Source: Lithobates sylvaticus
Taxonomy: Eukaryota; Chordata; Amphibia; Anura; Ranidae
DNA: 64,000 bases
Assembly (NCBI GenBank): GCA_028564925.1
Contig: CM053026.1
Span: 605,946,457-606,010,456, forward strand
Direction: 5' to 3'
Shown here one piece after another: positions 40,589 to 52,911 of this stretch. The notes under the pieces were generated by a model. It searched no databases. It was not told the origin of the DNA and saw nothing but the letters and a program-made list of their open reading frames with translations. Position 1 is the first letter of the stretch; each line of letters opens with the position of its first letter. A program made the position numbers and the translations under genes.

Positions 40589-43220
40589 TTTATTTTTTTT
40601 AAATTTTTTTTCCATAAAGCTTTATTGAAGTTATACAATGGTACAAGAAAGGCACATTGTAAATGATGTACAATAGATAACAAATAACAAGATACATTAC
40701 AGAAGTCATTTTACATTAACAGAGTGCTAAGAAAATTCTTAGAAATGTAGACAGGAGTCTAAACGTGGACAAGGGGAGGACTTCAGTGTTAGAATAACAA
40801 TCCGTGTTTCACATAGTGGAAGAGTTCGCACAGGTGGGTAGTGTGTAGCCAGTGGGCTGACGTATATCTTGGATCTTCTGAGATAGGTAGGTAATAGTAA
40901 TATTAAGAGAATCTGACCTTATATTGCTCCATCTCTTCCTACTTCCACTCACCCCTAAGGGGTTCTTGCTGTGAGTGGGGTTAGGAGACTGGAAGTTAAG
41001 CAGAAGCCAAAGGGGAGCATCTTGGCAAAGGATGGTCAGCGGACCTAGCGCCGTAGAGATCTACCATACATTCTACCTTACGGGAGGTGAAAGAAGGGTC
41101 AGGCAATTAAGTAAAATATGTTGTGAGGGTTAACGGTTGATCAGGTCGGTGGGTATCGTTAGGGTCTGAAAGTAGCAGAAGTGAGCCAGTCCATAGCATA
41201 AGGAGTGAACTAGAAAAAACAGTTAGTTAGAAGAAAATATTTTACAGATGGTTAGGGCAACACGGGTGTATTAAGGATTTGGGTATTAGAATGAACTTGG
41301 TCTCGGAAATGCTTCCAACATGCCCATGTGGTTCCAAATTTATTCGGGTCATCTCTGGCCTGATGTATGAGGCTTTCCATTTCTGAGATCCTGTCAGTAC
41401 GTTTCATCCATTCAGCAATTGTGGGAGGAGATGTAGACCTCCAGTGTACTGGGATGCATTGAGTTGCTGCGTTAATGAGGTGTAGTGTCAGTGATCTATT
41501 ATATGCTCTTTGGGGGATGGAGGTGTGGTGTAAAAGAAATTGAGCTGGGGTGAAATCCGGTGTATAAGTCGTGATTTGGGATATTAGACTATGGATTTCT
41601 GTCCAGTAAGTGGATAGGAGAGGGCACTCCCACCATATGTGTAGTAAAGTTCCTAGAGCTGAATTGCACCTCCAACATGACGGGGGGACATGTGCTTGGA
41701 ATTTGTGAATTTTGACAGGGGTTCTGTACCATTTAGAGAGAAGTTTGTATCTATTCTCCTGGGATGAGACGTTTATAGTGCCTTTGTGCACATGATGATA
41801 TATACGTTCCCATTCGTCGGGATGTAAGTCTATAGCGCGTTCCGATTCCCACCATTGGACCAGACTATCATTCTTGATTACATGTGTGGAGAAGAGTAGA
41901 GAGTACGTTCTGGAGATAACATGCCGTTGGGGTTCGGTGCTAAGGCAAAGAGTTTCAAAGGGCGTAAGGTCCCTGCACCATTGTGGAGACTGTGTCGAAG
42001 CTTGAAAAAAGTGTCTCAGTTGTAGAAACTTAAAAAAGGGGATGTGATAATCTGTTAGAGAGGAGGACATTGTTTGAGGAGTCAGAAGGACGCTGTTGTG
42101 AAAGAAGTCGCGTGCCCGGGGGAGAGTGTCAGGAGATGTAGTCAGGGGCGTCTTTAAAGTCAGGCCCGGGGGGAATTCAGGGTTGTCAGTCAAGGGGGTC
42201 ATGGGGCCATAAGTTGGAGTAAGTTGCATATGTGTGCATGAAGTTCGGAAGGACGATAACGTGGCATTGATCAGTGGGTGGGAAGTTAGGGGTTTGGGGG
42301 TGTGAGAGCGGTGGATCCAGGGAAGGTGGGTCAGTGGGGTTGAAGAGAACGTTTGTTCCAATCTTATCCAATCTTTGGCTAGCTTGTGTGTGTGCCAGTC
42401 TACAATTCTGGTTAAGTGGCATGCTAGATGGTATTTACGGATATCTGGGAGGCTGAGACCTCCTAGGGTTTTAGGTAGTGTCATACGCGACCAATTGATC
42501 CTGGGGGCTAGGGCTTTCCATATGAAAGTTCTGCATATACGTTGATAGGACGAGAAGAAAGCTTGGGGTAAATGGATGGGTATAGCTTGGAGCAGATAGA
42601 GGAGCCTAGGTAGGATATTCATTTTCAGGATCGCTATTCTACCGAACCATGAAAAGGATCCCGAGTGCCACTTTTGTAGATCACCCTGGATGGATCGAAG
42701 AACAGCTTGGAAGTTAAGTGTATATAAATCTAACAATTTAGATGGGAGTTTAATACCCAGATATGAGATGGCTTGAGGTGCCCACCCGAAAAGGAAGTTG
42801 AGTTTGCATTGGGACACTAAAGGGGCTGGCAAGGAGACATTGAGGGCTTTGGATTTAGAAAAATTAATTTGTAAGTTGGAAAGGGTTTTAAAGGAAGTAA
42901 AGTCTTTGGGTAAATTGGGGATGGTGGTGATGGGGTCGGATAGGAAGAGTAGGACGTCATCCGCGTAGGCGGCTACTTTATATGTGTTATGGTCAATGGT
43001 GAGTCCCTTGATGTTTGGGTTTTCCCTGAGCCTGCGTAGAAAGGGTTCCATAGTGAGTAAAAAAATAATCGGAGACAAGGGGCATCCTTGACGGGTACCA
43101 TTGGAGATGGAGAAGGCGTTCGACAGGCGGCCATTTATCCTTAGTCTAGCCGAGGGGGATGAGTATAGAAGCATGATCATCTGGATTAGAAGCTGCGGTA
43201 AACCCACTGCTCGGAGTACT
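40589..43220 (-). mobile_element. 5'-truncated L1 with poly(A) tail and 16-bp target duplication
   Basis: GGTTTGTTCATTTTAT flanks both sides (40573-40588 and 43221-43236, identical). On the minus strand the insert begins inside the reverse transcriptase, ends with a 640-bp 3' region and an A-rich tail (T-rich 40589-40612 on the plus strand). All hallmarks of target-primed reverse transcription are present. The duplication is perfect and the coding part open, so the insertion is young. Confidence 0.94.
41252..43219 (-). CDS. L1 ORF2 protein, C-terminal 655 residues (5'-truncated insertion)
   Basis: Open from the insertion edge to a stop at 41252. The ATG at 43231 belongs to the target duplication, so the first residues are host-derived. 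It contains SNGTRQGCPLSPIIF, the catalytic YADD in KVAAYADDVLLFL, the thumb region and the Cys/His motif CWRCNSALGTLLHIWWEC near the C-terminus. The endonuclease and the N-terminal RT motifs are missing because of truncation, so the copy cannot move by itself. It is a different family from the L1s at 10251 and 45589 (it has a poly(A) tail and a distinct protein sequence). Confidence 0.9.
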   Translation of the reverse strand, partial: VLRAVGLPQLLIQMIMLLYSSPSARLRINGRLSNAFSISNGTRQGCPLSPIIFLLTMEPFLRRLRENPNIKGLTIDHNTYKVAAYADDVLLFLSDPITTIPNLPKDFTSFKTLSNLQINFSKSKALNVSLPAPLVSQCKLNFLFGWAPQAISYLGIKLPSKLLDLYTLNFQAVLRSIQGDLQKWHSGSFSWFGRIAILKMNILPRLLYLLQAIPIHLPQAFFSSYQRICRTFIWKALAPRINWSRMTLPKTLGGLSLPDIRKYHLACHLTRIVDWHTHKLAKDWIRLEQTFSSTPLTHLPWIHRSHTPKPLTSHPLINATLSSFRTSCTHMQLTPTYGPMTPLTDNPEFPPGLTLKTPLTTSPDTLPRARDFFHNSVLLTPQTMSSSLTDYHIPFFKFLQLRHFFQASTQSPQWCRDLTPFETLCLSTEPQRHVISRTYSLLFSTHVIKNDSLVQWWESERAIDLHPDEWERIYHHVHKGTINVSSQENRYKLLSKWYRTPVKIHKFQAHVPPSCWRCNSALGTLLHIWWECPLLSTYWTEIHSLISQITTYTPDFTPAQFLLHHTSIPQRAYNRSLTLHLINAATQCIPVHWRSTSPPTIAEWMKRTDRISEMESLIHQARDDPNKFGTTWACWKHFRDQVHSNTQILNTPVLP

Positions 43221-43407
43221 GGTTTGTTCATTTTATAATCATTAGTGGGGTTAAATTGACATTAATTTTTTACCTCAGTGACAACATTCAAAGGTACAGG
43301 ATGGAAACGTTTTCTCAATTATACAAATTTATAACAGTGTATGTGGTTTTCATTTGGTGAAGTCCATTCATTCCAAAATCAAATGTTAAAAGCAAACTGA
43401 ATAGTAA

Positions 43408-44123
43408 CCTCTTCTGGACCGCCCCATGCAGCTATACTGTGGCAAGGCATCCCTCCTACGCGAAATCATGTACCTATACGTGATTTTGTGCACTGGGTCT
43501 GGGGTGCACGCCCAGTCGGCGACCTGCTCCCGCTGTTGGATTGGACACAGCAGGAGCCAATCAGAGGGTCTGGTGGACTCGATGTTCGCAGGCACCCCGC
43601 GATCATTCTAAGGAGAGCTAGAACGGCAGTCTGCCTATGTAAACAAGGCAGACCGCCGTTCTGTGAGAGGGGAAGATGGATACCTTGTGCTTCTGCTAAG
43701 CTTCCCCCACAGTTAGCAAGCACTCCCAGGGAACCCATTTAACCCTTTGATCACCCCTGATGTTAACCCCTTCCCTGCCCGTGTCATTAATACAGTGACA
43801 GTACATTTTGTTAGCACTGATAACTGTATTGGTATCACTGGTCCCCAAAAAGTGTCACTTAGTGTCAAATGTATCCACTGCAATGTCACAGTCCCGCTAA
43901 AAATTGCTGATTGACGGCATAAATAAATAAAAAATCCATAAATATATCTTAAAGTTTGTAGACGCTATAACTTTTGTGCAAACCAATCAATATAAATGCT
44001 TGTTGGCATTCTGCTACATGTTTTCACAAAAACATGTAGAAGAATACATATTGGCCTAAATTGATGAATAAATTTGATTTTTTAAATTTTTTTTATTGAA
44101 TATGTTTTAAAGCATAAAGTAAA

Positions 44124-44185
<62 letters not shown>

Positions 44186-44308
44186 CCAAATACCATCAAA
44201 TACCACCAAAAGAAAGCTCTATTTGTGGGGGAAAAATTACATCAATTTTATTTGGGAACGGCCCTGGTCTGGTCATGAGGGCGGGTAAACCTTCCAGGGG
44301 TGAAGTAG
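43408..44308. mobile_element. TTAA-type MITE, diverged, with TA microsatellite
   Basis: Left end CCTCTTCTGGACC after GTAA; right end GGGGTGAAGTAG before ATTA, both decayed from TTAA plus CCACTTC. The interior shares CGTGATTTTG (6540) and CCACAAATAGAGCTTTCTTTTG (its complement at about 44207-44228) with the other copies. A TA run of about 25 units occupies 44129-44180. Confidence 0.72.
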
Positions 44309-44312
44309 ATTA

Positions 44313-44776
44313 GCTACTTTCAAATGACATTTGAATGTACTGAGAATATTCATACACATTTTCCCAAAGCATTTTTGTACAATTTTATGTTTGGAATTCT
44401 AATAGTGTGCTCCCAGCTTTATACAACACAGCCCTGTCTGGCAGGGGAGGGCACCTTATCTATCTCTGCTGCAGTAGGTTTCCTTCCCACCCTGTGACTG
44501 TATAGTGAAAGGAGAAGCAACAGACTGATAATCTCAACTGATTGGCTACCTAGGCTGCTTATCCCTCTCTGAGCCTTGATATACAGGGACTGCAAGATGC
44601 TGATAATAAACTGAATTTTGGGACTCTAATGGTTTGCATAATAAAGAAAATAAGGATGTATTAATGAATATAATACATATAGAACTGCTTTAATTTGTCA
44701 CTTTTATATATTGTTTGTGCCTGGAATTCAGCTTTAATGTCTGCTTTTGGTTTTTATGCTATAACAGTGATTAGAG
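44313..44776. other. No recognisable feature
   Basis: Ordinary AT-rich sequence, with GACTGTATAGTGAAAGGAG and CCTGTCTGGCAGGGGAGG-like phrases but no family I can name. Confidence 0.55.
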
Positions 44777-44780
44777 TTAA

Positions 44781-45209
44781 AGTGGTTGTAAACATCAGAC
44801 ATGAAATTTAAAGTATCTCCCACTATACTGTGTATGTCTCTAAATCTAGAGCACTTAGTGCCATTTATTTCTGCTTCCTCATTTCTCTGCTATCAGCATG
44901 AGTCACTTCTAACATGTTTTTCTGGCATCAAGAAATAAAAAAAGCAACAGGGGAGGGGTCTCCAGCACACAGTCTCTGATTGACAGCCTCAGCTTTGTTC
45001 CTGTATGCTGTGCTCTCCAGTGTGTAACTGTCTGCCCCCTGCTTTCTGATAGCTCAGACAAGTTGTATAAATGATACACGTTTAATATCTGTAGAGAAGA
45101 GAGGGCTTCAGGTAAACATGTACATCTTATGCAGAAAGATTTGTTTCATCTCTGTGTATCACCTGAGACCAGTCACATCACTGGGTACATTTAAGGGTTT
45201 ACAACCACT
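44781..45209. mobile_element. TTAA-flanked MITE with perfect AGTGGTTGTAAA ends
   Basis: TTAA at 44777-44780 and 45210-45213; perfect 12-bp inverted ends AGTGGTTGTAAA and TTTACAACCACT. The 429-bp body has no gene. These ends also begin the larger repeats at 25852, 56791 and 62609, defining a superfamily of TTAA elements with a common terminus. Confidence 0.92.
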
Positions 45210-47296
45210 TTAATGCTGACCATTCAGTATGGTGAAGGGTGATTTCAAAGACTGTCTCATCACAATATGGTATATACAGTATCTCACAAAAGTGAGTACA
45301 CCCCTCACATTTTTGTAAATATCTTATTATATCTTTTCATGTGACAACACTAAAAAAATTACATGTTGCTACAATGTAAAGCAGTGAGTGTACAGCTTGT
45401 ATAACAGTGTAAATTTGCTGTCCCCTCAAAATAACTCAATACACAGCCATTGATTTCTAAACCGCTGGCAACAAAAGTGAGTACACCCCTAAATGTCAGA
45501 ATTGGGCACAATTAGCCATTTTCCCTCCCCAGTGTCATGTGACTCATTAGTGTTACAAGCTCGCAGGTGTGTTAAATTTGGTGTTATCGGAGGGGCGTGA
45601 CCGGATGGAAGAGGGTGTGTGTGAGTGAGTGAGAGAGAGTGCTGTTCTCTCCTCTCCGCTCCCCGTATGTCCAATGCCTGCAGCTGAGGAGTGTAAGGAT
45701 CGAGAGGGCTGAGATGCAGTGGAGGGCAGTTACCTAGCTGGGACAAACGCTTCTAAATCTGGGCGGCTGGAGCTTGAGGAATCGCCCCCGGTGGTTCTCT
45801 TGTTCCCTCTCTCCAAAACTAACCTGCAATACCGCTATATGATTATCCGGCTACTCGACTATCCTGGGCTGTGACTGACGCTTGGACCCTCTAGGGAGGT
45901 GGGGTTTGGAGGACCCATGTGATGCTGAGCGGTGTCCTCGCTCCCTTCCCCTCACTCTTGTGTGACGATGCTCCGGAAACAGTCGGACCGGCTCGGCTTG
46001 GTACGGAATCAGCGCGGTGTGCTGACAACGCACCGGAAGTACTAGCACCGGCTAAAGACACAGTCGAATCCACTAAAACGCTGTGTGGTGAGGACCGAGA
46101 AGACGTGCGGTGAGTGCGGTGTGGGTGGCCTACCTGATGGGGGTTAACAACTGCTTATGAGAAATGCAGTGGTGTGAGCCTGCATATACTCGATATACCT
46201 GACCCCCCCCCCCCCGCACATACGCATATACCTGCCGGACTGAAATAAACACAGTACCTACATTGAGCTTAGGACTACCAAATACTCCCATTTTTAAACA
46301 TTGAAGCAAGTGGCGTAACTGTGCATGTGTGTATGCAGGAAATGCAGCGGTGAGAGCCTGCATTTTCCTGGTTTACCCGCATATACCGTATATATAACTG
46401 CCGGACCGTAGAAGATATATACCATCTATAGTGAGCCTATGTCTTTATCTACCGGACACCCCAATTGTTACCCCGAATCAACCAGTGATAGCTCAAGAGT
46501 GATAAGGGGAGAGCTTTAAAGGCACTTGAGCCCAGCATGTAACAGGGGAACATAGGGCCGCATTTACCTGATCTTTCGGGGAAAAAGAGAGAAGTTTTTG
46601 GGGTTTTTTTTTTTTTGTTTGTTCCCCCCCCCTTTTTTTTTTTTTGGGGGCTAATCTTGGTAGGCACGCACTGGACTGACTAGAGACTTCCTGTTTACTA
46701 AGGTGAACCAATTGACTCTGATCTCTCTTCCCAAAAGTGTCCAAGATATAAGTGCCATCCATAAGGGAAAGAACCAAGGTTGACTATTCTTTCACTATAT
46801 ATATCTGTTGGACTGGGGCTGGATACAAGATAGCAGAAAATTCCAGGAGAGCGGTATAAAACCCCATCTTTCCACCCACAAGAAACTATTTGATGGACTT
46901 ATTATTGGGGTAGTGAGTAAGAATCTGCACCCCTATCCGATATAATCTGTGGTTGGACTGTGAACAGATATAGACTAATTAATTCACTCTTTTGCGGGCT
47001 GCCTTTTTTTGTTCCGTCCCCCCCCCCCCCCTTTTTTTTTTATTTTTTATTTTTTTATCTGTCTCTTTTCCTTCTCTCCTTCTTTTTCAGGGGAACATAT
47101 GGACTATAAGGGGCAGTGAACAGTTGAATAGCGGTCTTGCTGGCAAAAGCAACTGTGTATTGTATTGGGGGAGTGGAGGATAGATGAACGTTGTGGTTTC
47201 TATCTGTTCTTTAAACATTGTGTACTGTTTTGCTTTGTAACATTTTTTCCACACTAGAGGAGTGTGCCCCTCGTTAAACGCTTTCTGGGTTAGACT

Positions 47297-48347
47297 ATGC
47301 CAAGCCAGCACACTACTAAGGCTAGCCAGGCGGCAAGCCAAGCAAGCCAGGCAGCCGCCAAACTCGAAAAATTTGCCCATACCCCTGGCCAGGTCTCCCA
47401 GACCTCTCCTAAAAATAGCCAACAAAGTCAACAAGCCCAATCTAAGGCAGGGACATCGGGGATAAGAAAAAGTCAGGGCCAAACCCAGACTCCAGGCCAG
47501 TGTCTCCCCCCAACCTCGGTGGGTGTGGGGGATCTGGGACAAGAACAGAGACCTGAAATGGCCCAGGGGATACCAGCACAAGGGGGGGGGTTTAACCGAT
47601 CCTGAACCATCACTAAAGGAAGTTCTTCAAGCGGTCAACCTATGCAGAGATTCTCTAACTGAAATGACTGCCCAATTAAAAACTATTCAGGTAGAACTCC
47701 TGCTTGTTAGGCAAGATATACAGATGGTTCAGGAAAGGACCACAGCTCTTGAGACACGAGTTGCCCTAATAGAGGATGATTTAGACCCCCTTAAAAAAGA
47801 AATGGTAGCTATAAGAGGACAACTAATTAAACAAGAGAATAAGATAGATGAAATGGAAAACAGGATGAGAAGAAAAAATGTACGAATCCTAGGATTTCCA
47901 GAAAATTGCGAAGGTACCGATCCAGTTGCTTTTCTGGAAAAATGGCTTCGAGATACATTTGGTCAGGAATCTTTTACATCTGTCTTTTCAATAGAGCGAG
48001 CACATAGAGTCCCGGCTAGACCCCCCCAGTCTGGAGACCCTCCCAGACCCTTGTTGGCTAAAATACTACACTTTAAGGATAAGGTGACTATTATGCGTAA
48101 AGCAAGGGAGATGGGTAACATGCTGTATAATGGAACTAGGATATCTATATATCCGGACTTCTCACCGGAACTACAGAGGAGACGAGCTAAATTCACTGAA
48201 GTAAAACGTAAATTACGCCAGGTACACATAATATATGCACTGATTTATCCGGACAGATTGCGTTTAACAGTCAATGGGGGGACCATATTTTTTGAATCTC
48301 CGGAAGGGGTGAATGACTGGTTGACTACTCGCAGTGAGGTTCGGTGA
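47297..48347 (+). pseudogene. L1-like ORF1 protein with one frameshift
   Basis: The first frame (47297-47605) gives a Gln/Ser/Ala-rich N-terminus (MPSQHTTKASQAASQASQAA...). The second (to 48347) gives the coiled coil (VLQAVNLCRDSLTEMTAQLK, LETRVALIEDDLDPLKKEM, ENKIDEMENRMRR), the RRM-like start RRKNVRILGFPENCEG, SIERAHRVPARPP and the C-terminal domain ending VNDWLTTRSEVR. The switch between frames lies at the G-run at 47581-47590, so a one-base length change there is the likely break. It would give about 350 residues, normal for L1 ORF1p. Confidence 0.82.
47606..47640 (+). other. ORF1 continues in second frame after G-run
   Basis: Reading resumes as DPEPSLKEVLQAV in the second frame, which marks where the two ORF1 halves meet. 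Confidence 0.6.
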
Positions 48348-49163
48348 CGGGATGGCTGCCGGGGGGGATGGGGAGGGGGGTTTGGGAGAGGGAGATGAAA
48401 AAAAATTTCTCTCCTCTGGTCTCTCTCCCTCTCTCCCCCGGCGGTCGTCCTCTTGGTGGGCCTCCTTCGAGGACTATATATTGTTGTTGTGGGTCACTGG
48501 TTGTGGATGGGGGGGAGGAGGGGGAAAATGGGGGATATTGATTACGGATTGTGTTTTTTGTGAAATTTCTGTTCTAAGCACTCTACAGCCCTGCGCCTCA
48601 TCTCGGGGACTGTTTTTATCCCCAGTGCTATGTTCTGAGGGGAGTGGGGAGGAGGGAAGAGGTGTTTGAAAGGATGGGAGCAAAGAGCAGGAGGTGAAGG
48701 GGATTGGGGAGGGAGGGAGGGATAAGGGCGGGGGTACAATGTTTGCATCTAGAACGTGGTATGTATGGATATGGTATGTATGGTTAGGTCACAAGAGAAG
48801 ACCCCTGGGTAGGCCTCGGAAGGCAGTGAGGAAGAAGCAAAAGGAAGATAGATGGTATGCATGGTTTAGAGGGGGGGTAGGTAAAAAAGGAAGGTGTATT
48901 AGATAGGGAAGACTGGAAGAAGCATGTCTTAAAGGGGGAAGACAGTTGCCTTATACATTTGTCCACTAAAACACTTAGAAGTGAATGGGTGATTAGATAT
49001 GGAAGGTGGAGGCGAGATAGTAATACGAAATTTATGAGTAATGGACTTCACGATCATCATAATTATATTAACACTATACCACAGGGATTTAAAATTAATG
49101 TAAAAATAGTACAAAACAAAAGTAGGGTTTACAACGTCACTATGAAGAGACACTTTCAAGTAT

Positions 49164-52100
49164 ATGGCTAGCAATACACGATTAAAAAGGAAAGCCATCA
49201 CACTCTGTTCCTGGAATGTAAGGGGACTAGGGGACCCAGGGAAAAGAGCAGCAGTTTTGAACACAGTAAAGGCACATGGGGTTACTCTCCTGTGTTTACA
49301 GGAAACACATTTTTCAAACACTTCTATATCCCACTTGGGGTGGAGGGAGTTTCAAATTCAGTATCACTCAATTCACACGTCCTACTCAAGGGGGGTTAGC
49401 ATTTTTGTCAAGAAAGGGGTAACATTTAATTGTTTCCAGAAAAAGATTGACGAGCACGGGAGATATGTTTTTATCCACTGTAAGATGGAGAATAGGGTAT
49501 TTGTCCTAGCTAGTGTGTATGTACCGCCTCCCTTTAAGCTGGATATCTTTTATGATCTAGCGGAATTTGTATTGGACAAACCTGACAGCCCGATATTTAT
49601 GGTGGGGGATCTTAACATGGTCATCGACCAGAACCTGGATAGGTTTACGCAATCAAGCCAAGGGAGAGGCCCAACGGACTTGTCCAGATAATGGGGGAAA
49701 TGGGCTTAAAAGACCTATGGAGACTACAGAATCCTGAAGATCGGGCATACTCATGTTTTTCCTCTACACATTCCACACTCTCCAGAATCGATATGATACT
49801 GGGGAACGATGAGGCAATTATTATATCAGGTGACTCCAAATATTTGCCACGTGGCCTCTCCGACCACTCTCCAATGACAATATCTCTAGACATTGGTGAG
49901 GGAAATCAACCTCGGGAATGGAAAATTAGCCCAATCTGGTTAGAACTTATTAGGGAACCCCAGGAAGTCACCAACGCCCTGATAGAATATATACGGTAGA
50001 TTTAAACACCGGAACAGCATCACAGGGGGTTGTTTGGGATGCATTAAAAGCCTTTCTCAGAGGTCTCCTGATCCAACAGATTTCAAAAATCAAGAGGGAC
50101 TCCAATAGAGGGGAGGTTGAGGCATCACATAGAGTGATATATCTAGAAGAAAAATACATTAAAGAACCATCAGCTGGAAATTTAGCTGCATGGACAGAGG
50201 CACAACGTATTTATCGTTGGATAATGACGAGGAAGGTGGAAAAAAAATATATCTTTCAAAAACAAGTTAGGTTTGGAGAAGGGGAATGTGTAGGTCGAAT
50301 GCTTTCACAACTTGTGAAAGTTAACTCACCCTCGTCATTAGCACCTATGATTAATACAAGTACAAAGGAAACAACCACCTATACACCAGAAATTGTAGAC
50401 TGTTTTAAAAATTATTATAAGAACCTTTATAGCTCTAACTAAGAAGAACTGGGGGAATTAATGGAAAACTTTTTTAAAGATTTGACTATCCCCCGGCTCT
50501 CCGAGGACAATCGGAACAAACTGGATGCTCCTATCACACTGGAAGAGATACAGCACGCGGTACAGGCAATGGCGACCCAGAAATCTCCAGGGCCAGATGG
50601 CCTGTCTGTAGAGGTCTATCGCCATTTTGGAGGAATCCTCTTACCTGAGCTATTGAAAACATTTAATTGGGCACTGGATAGTGGGGAACTCCCTCTTTCA
50701 ATGAGGGAGTCCACCATAATAGTTATTCCAAAAGAGAACAAGGACCCATTGGATCCCTCCTCGTATAGACCCATCTCCCTGCTTAATCTGGACGCTAAGA
50801 TCTTGGCGAAGGTCTTGGCGTCCAGATTGAACGGGGTGATAGATGGCTTGGTGCACCCTGACCAATCAGGATTTATTCCTGGTAGATCAACCAACATAAA
50901 TATTAGACGAGTGCACCTAAATTTACAAATACCATCCGAGGAGGAGGGGCATAGAGCCATTCTTTCTTTAGATGCTGCTAAGGCTTTTGACACACTAGAA
51001 TGGGGATATTTATGGAAGGTGTTGAGAGAGTGTCAAATAGGACCAGTTTTTGCTAGATGGGTAAAAATGATGTATAAAACACCAGAGGCTAGGGTAAGGG
51101 TGAACAATCAACACTCAGCTAGGTTTCGACTGTTAAGAGGGACGAGGCAGGGATGTCCTTTGTCCCCCCTTTTGTTCGCCCTTGCAATTGAACCCCTGGC
51201 TACATCCTTTCGATCCTGTACAGAGATTAGGGGTTTTAAAAGAGGTACGGAGGAGGAAAAAGTAGTCCTATTTGCAGACGACCTACTTATATTGCTAGGG
51301 GACGTACAGAACTCTCTAAAACAAACAATGGGTAAAATCAGAGAATTTGGTCAATTTTCTGGCTTAAAGATCAATTGGGGAAAATCCACTTTATTACCAG
51401 TAGACCCTTTAGATAGTCCATTGCCCCAAGAAGCTAAGCGGTTGCAAATAGTAACTCAAATGAAGTATCTGGGAGTAATTATCACTGGAGACCCCAAAGT
51501 ATATATAGTCAATAATTTACTATTACTAACTAGGTTTAAAGAGAAAATTAAGATCTGGAGGAGGTTTCCCCTCTCTACTATGGGTCGTTGTAACCTAGTT
51601 AAAATGATTTTTTTGCCACAAGTTTTGTATATTCTAGCCAACTCCCCAGTATGGGTCTATAAAAAATGGTTCTCTAGGTTTGACACTATATTTAGAGACC
51701 TGATATGGAAGGGTAATGTGGCACGTATCAGCCTAAAAATTTTGCAGCGTCCGACTAACGAAGGGGGAGTGGCATTTCCACACTTGTTCAAATATTTTTT
51801 AGCATCCCAGCTCCAATATATGGGGAATAGTGGGGCGGGGGGAAATCTCCTCCAGGCATTTTTCAAAAGACAAATGATTGAAATATTAGAGGCAGGTATG
51901 ACTATGCGGGGAACCCCCACTTTGGAACTAATGATCAAAGTATGGGTAGCGGCCAAGGGAATTCTGGGATACAGAGGCTACACGGAATATTCACCACTGT
52001 GGAAGAACAACAACCTGAGAGAAGTACAAAAAATAGGACAGGTTAGAGAGTGGGAATGAAGAGATATAAAATATCTACACCAGCTTTATAGAAATGGGCA

Positions 52101-52911
52101 ACTAAAAACGTTTCAAGAACTTAGAGCGGAGTTCTCAATACCGAGGAACTCTTTTTTCCGATATTTACAGCTTAGACACGCACTCACAGTACAATTTGAA
52201 GATTTACCAATAGAATGGTGTAATATACCGACATTCCTAAAAATAATCAGAACAGATTCAACGAAAGGGTTAATCTCAGGGATATACTTAAACCTACATA
52301 AAGACGCTGGGGGTAGTCAACACACCTCTTCCTTTAGAGATAAATGGGCAATGGACGTGGGTAATATTACAACTACCCAATGGGATAGGATCCTTGAGTT
52401 GGCACCATGGGTATCTCTCTCTCCACCACAAAAGATGTCACACCTGTTTCTTTTATATAGAGCTTATTTTACTCCTAAAAAACTTTTTACTTTTGGACAT
52501 AGAATGGACTCCTCTTGTCCTAGATGTGGAGGGATACAAGGAGATATGATCCATATGTTCTGGAGATGCCCTAAACTGCATCGCTACTGGACGGAGGTTG
52601 TAGAAACAATAACACAGGTTTTTGAAATCCCTACAGAGATAGAACCTTTGGTGTGCGTATTGGGATGGGTAGGTGGTAAGGGAAGGCCTAAAGATACCAA
52701 TTTGGTAATCTTGAGATGTTTATTCCAAGCTCGTAAACTTATTGCCCAGAGATGGCAGTCCTCTGCCCCTCCATCCAGTAGAGAATGGGAACAAAGTGTG
52801 AACATTATGATCCTGAAGGAAAAAACATTTTACACTAGGCAAGGATGTATTAGGAAATTCGAAAAGATGTGGAAAACGTGGTGTGATAAAAAGAAAATAG
52901 ATATAAGATAA
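49164..52911 (+). pseudogene. L1-like ORF2 with about four lesions
   Basis: About 1250 codons. Endonuclease: AITLCSWNVRGLG, LQETHFS, ASVYVPPP, GDLNMV, SRIDMILG, SDHSPMTI. Reverse transcriptase: QKSPGPDGLSVEVY, SSYRPISLLNLDAKI, PDQSGFIPGRSTN, LSLDAAKAFDTLEW, RGTRQGCPLSPLLFAL and the catalytic FADD (51271-51282). Cys/His motif CPRCGGIQGDMIHMFWRC. Frameshifts lie near 49690 and about 49999-50030; in-frame stops are TAA at 50440-50442 and TGA at 52057-52059. All else is open, so the copy is fairly young but not functional as read. GDLN replaces the commoner GDFN. Confidence 0.85.

Noticed and set aside
45589-47296. LINE leader as a possible separate non-coding RNA or host promoter
   Set aside because: Its limits coincide with the LINE boundary and ORF1 start, so it is simplest to treat it as the LINE 5' region.
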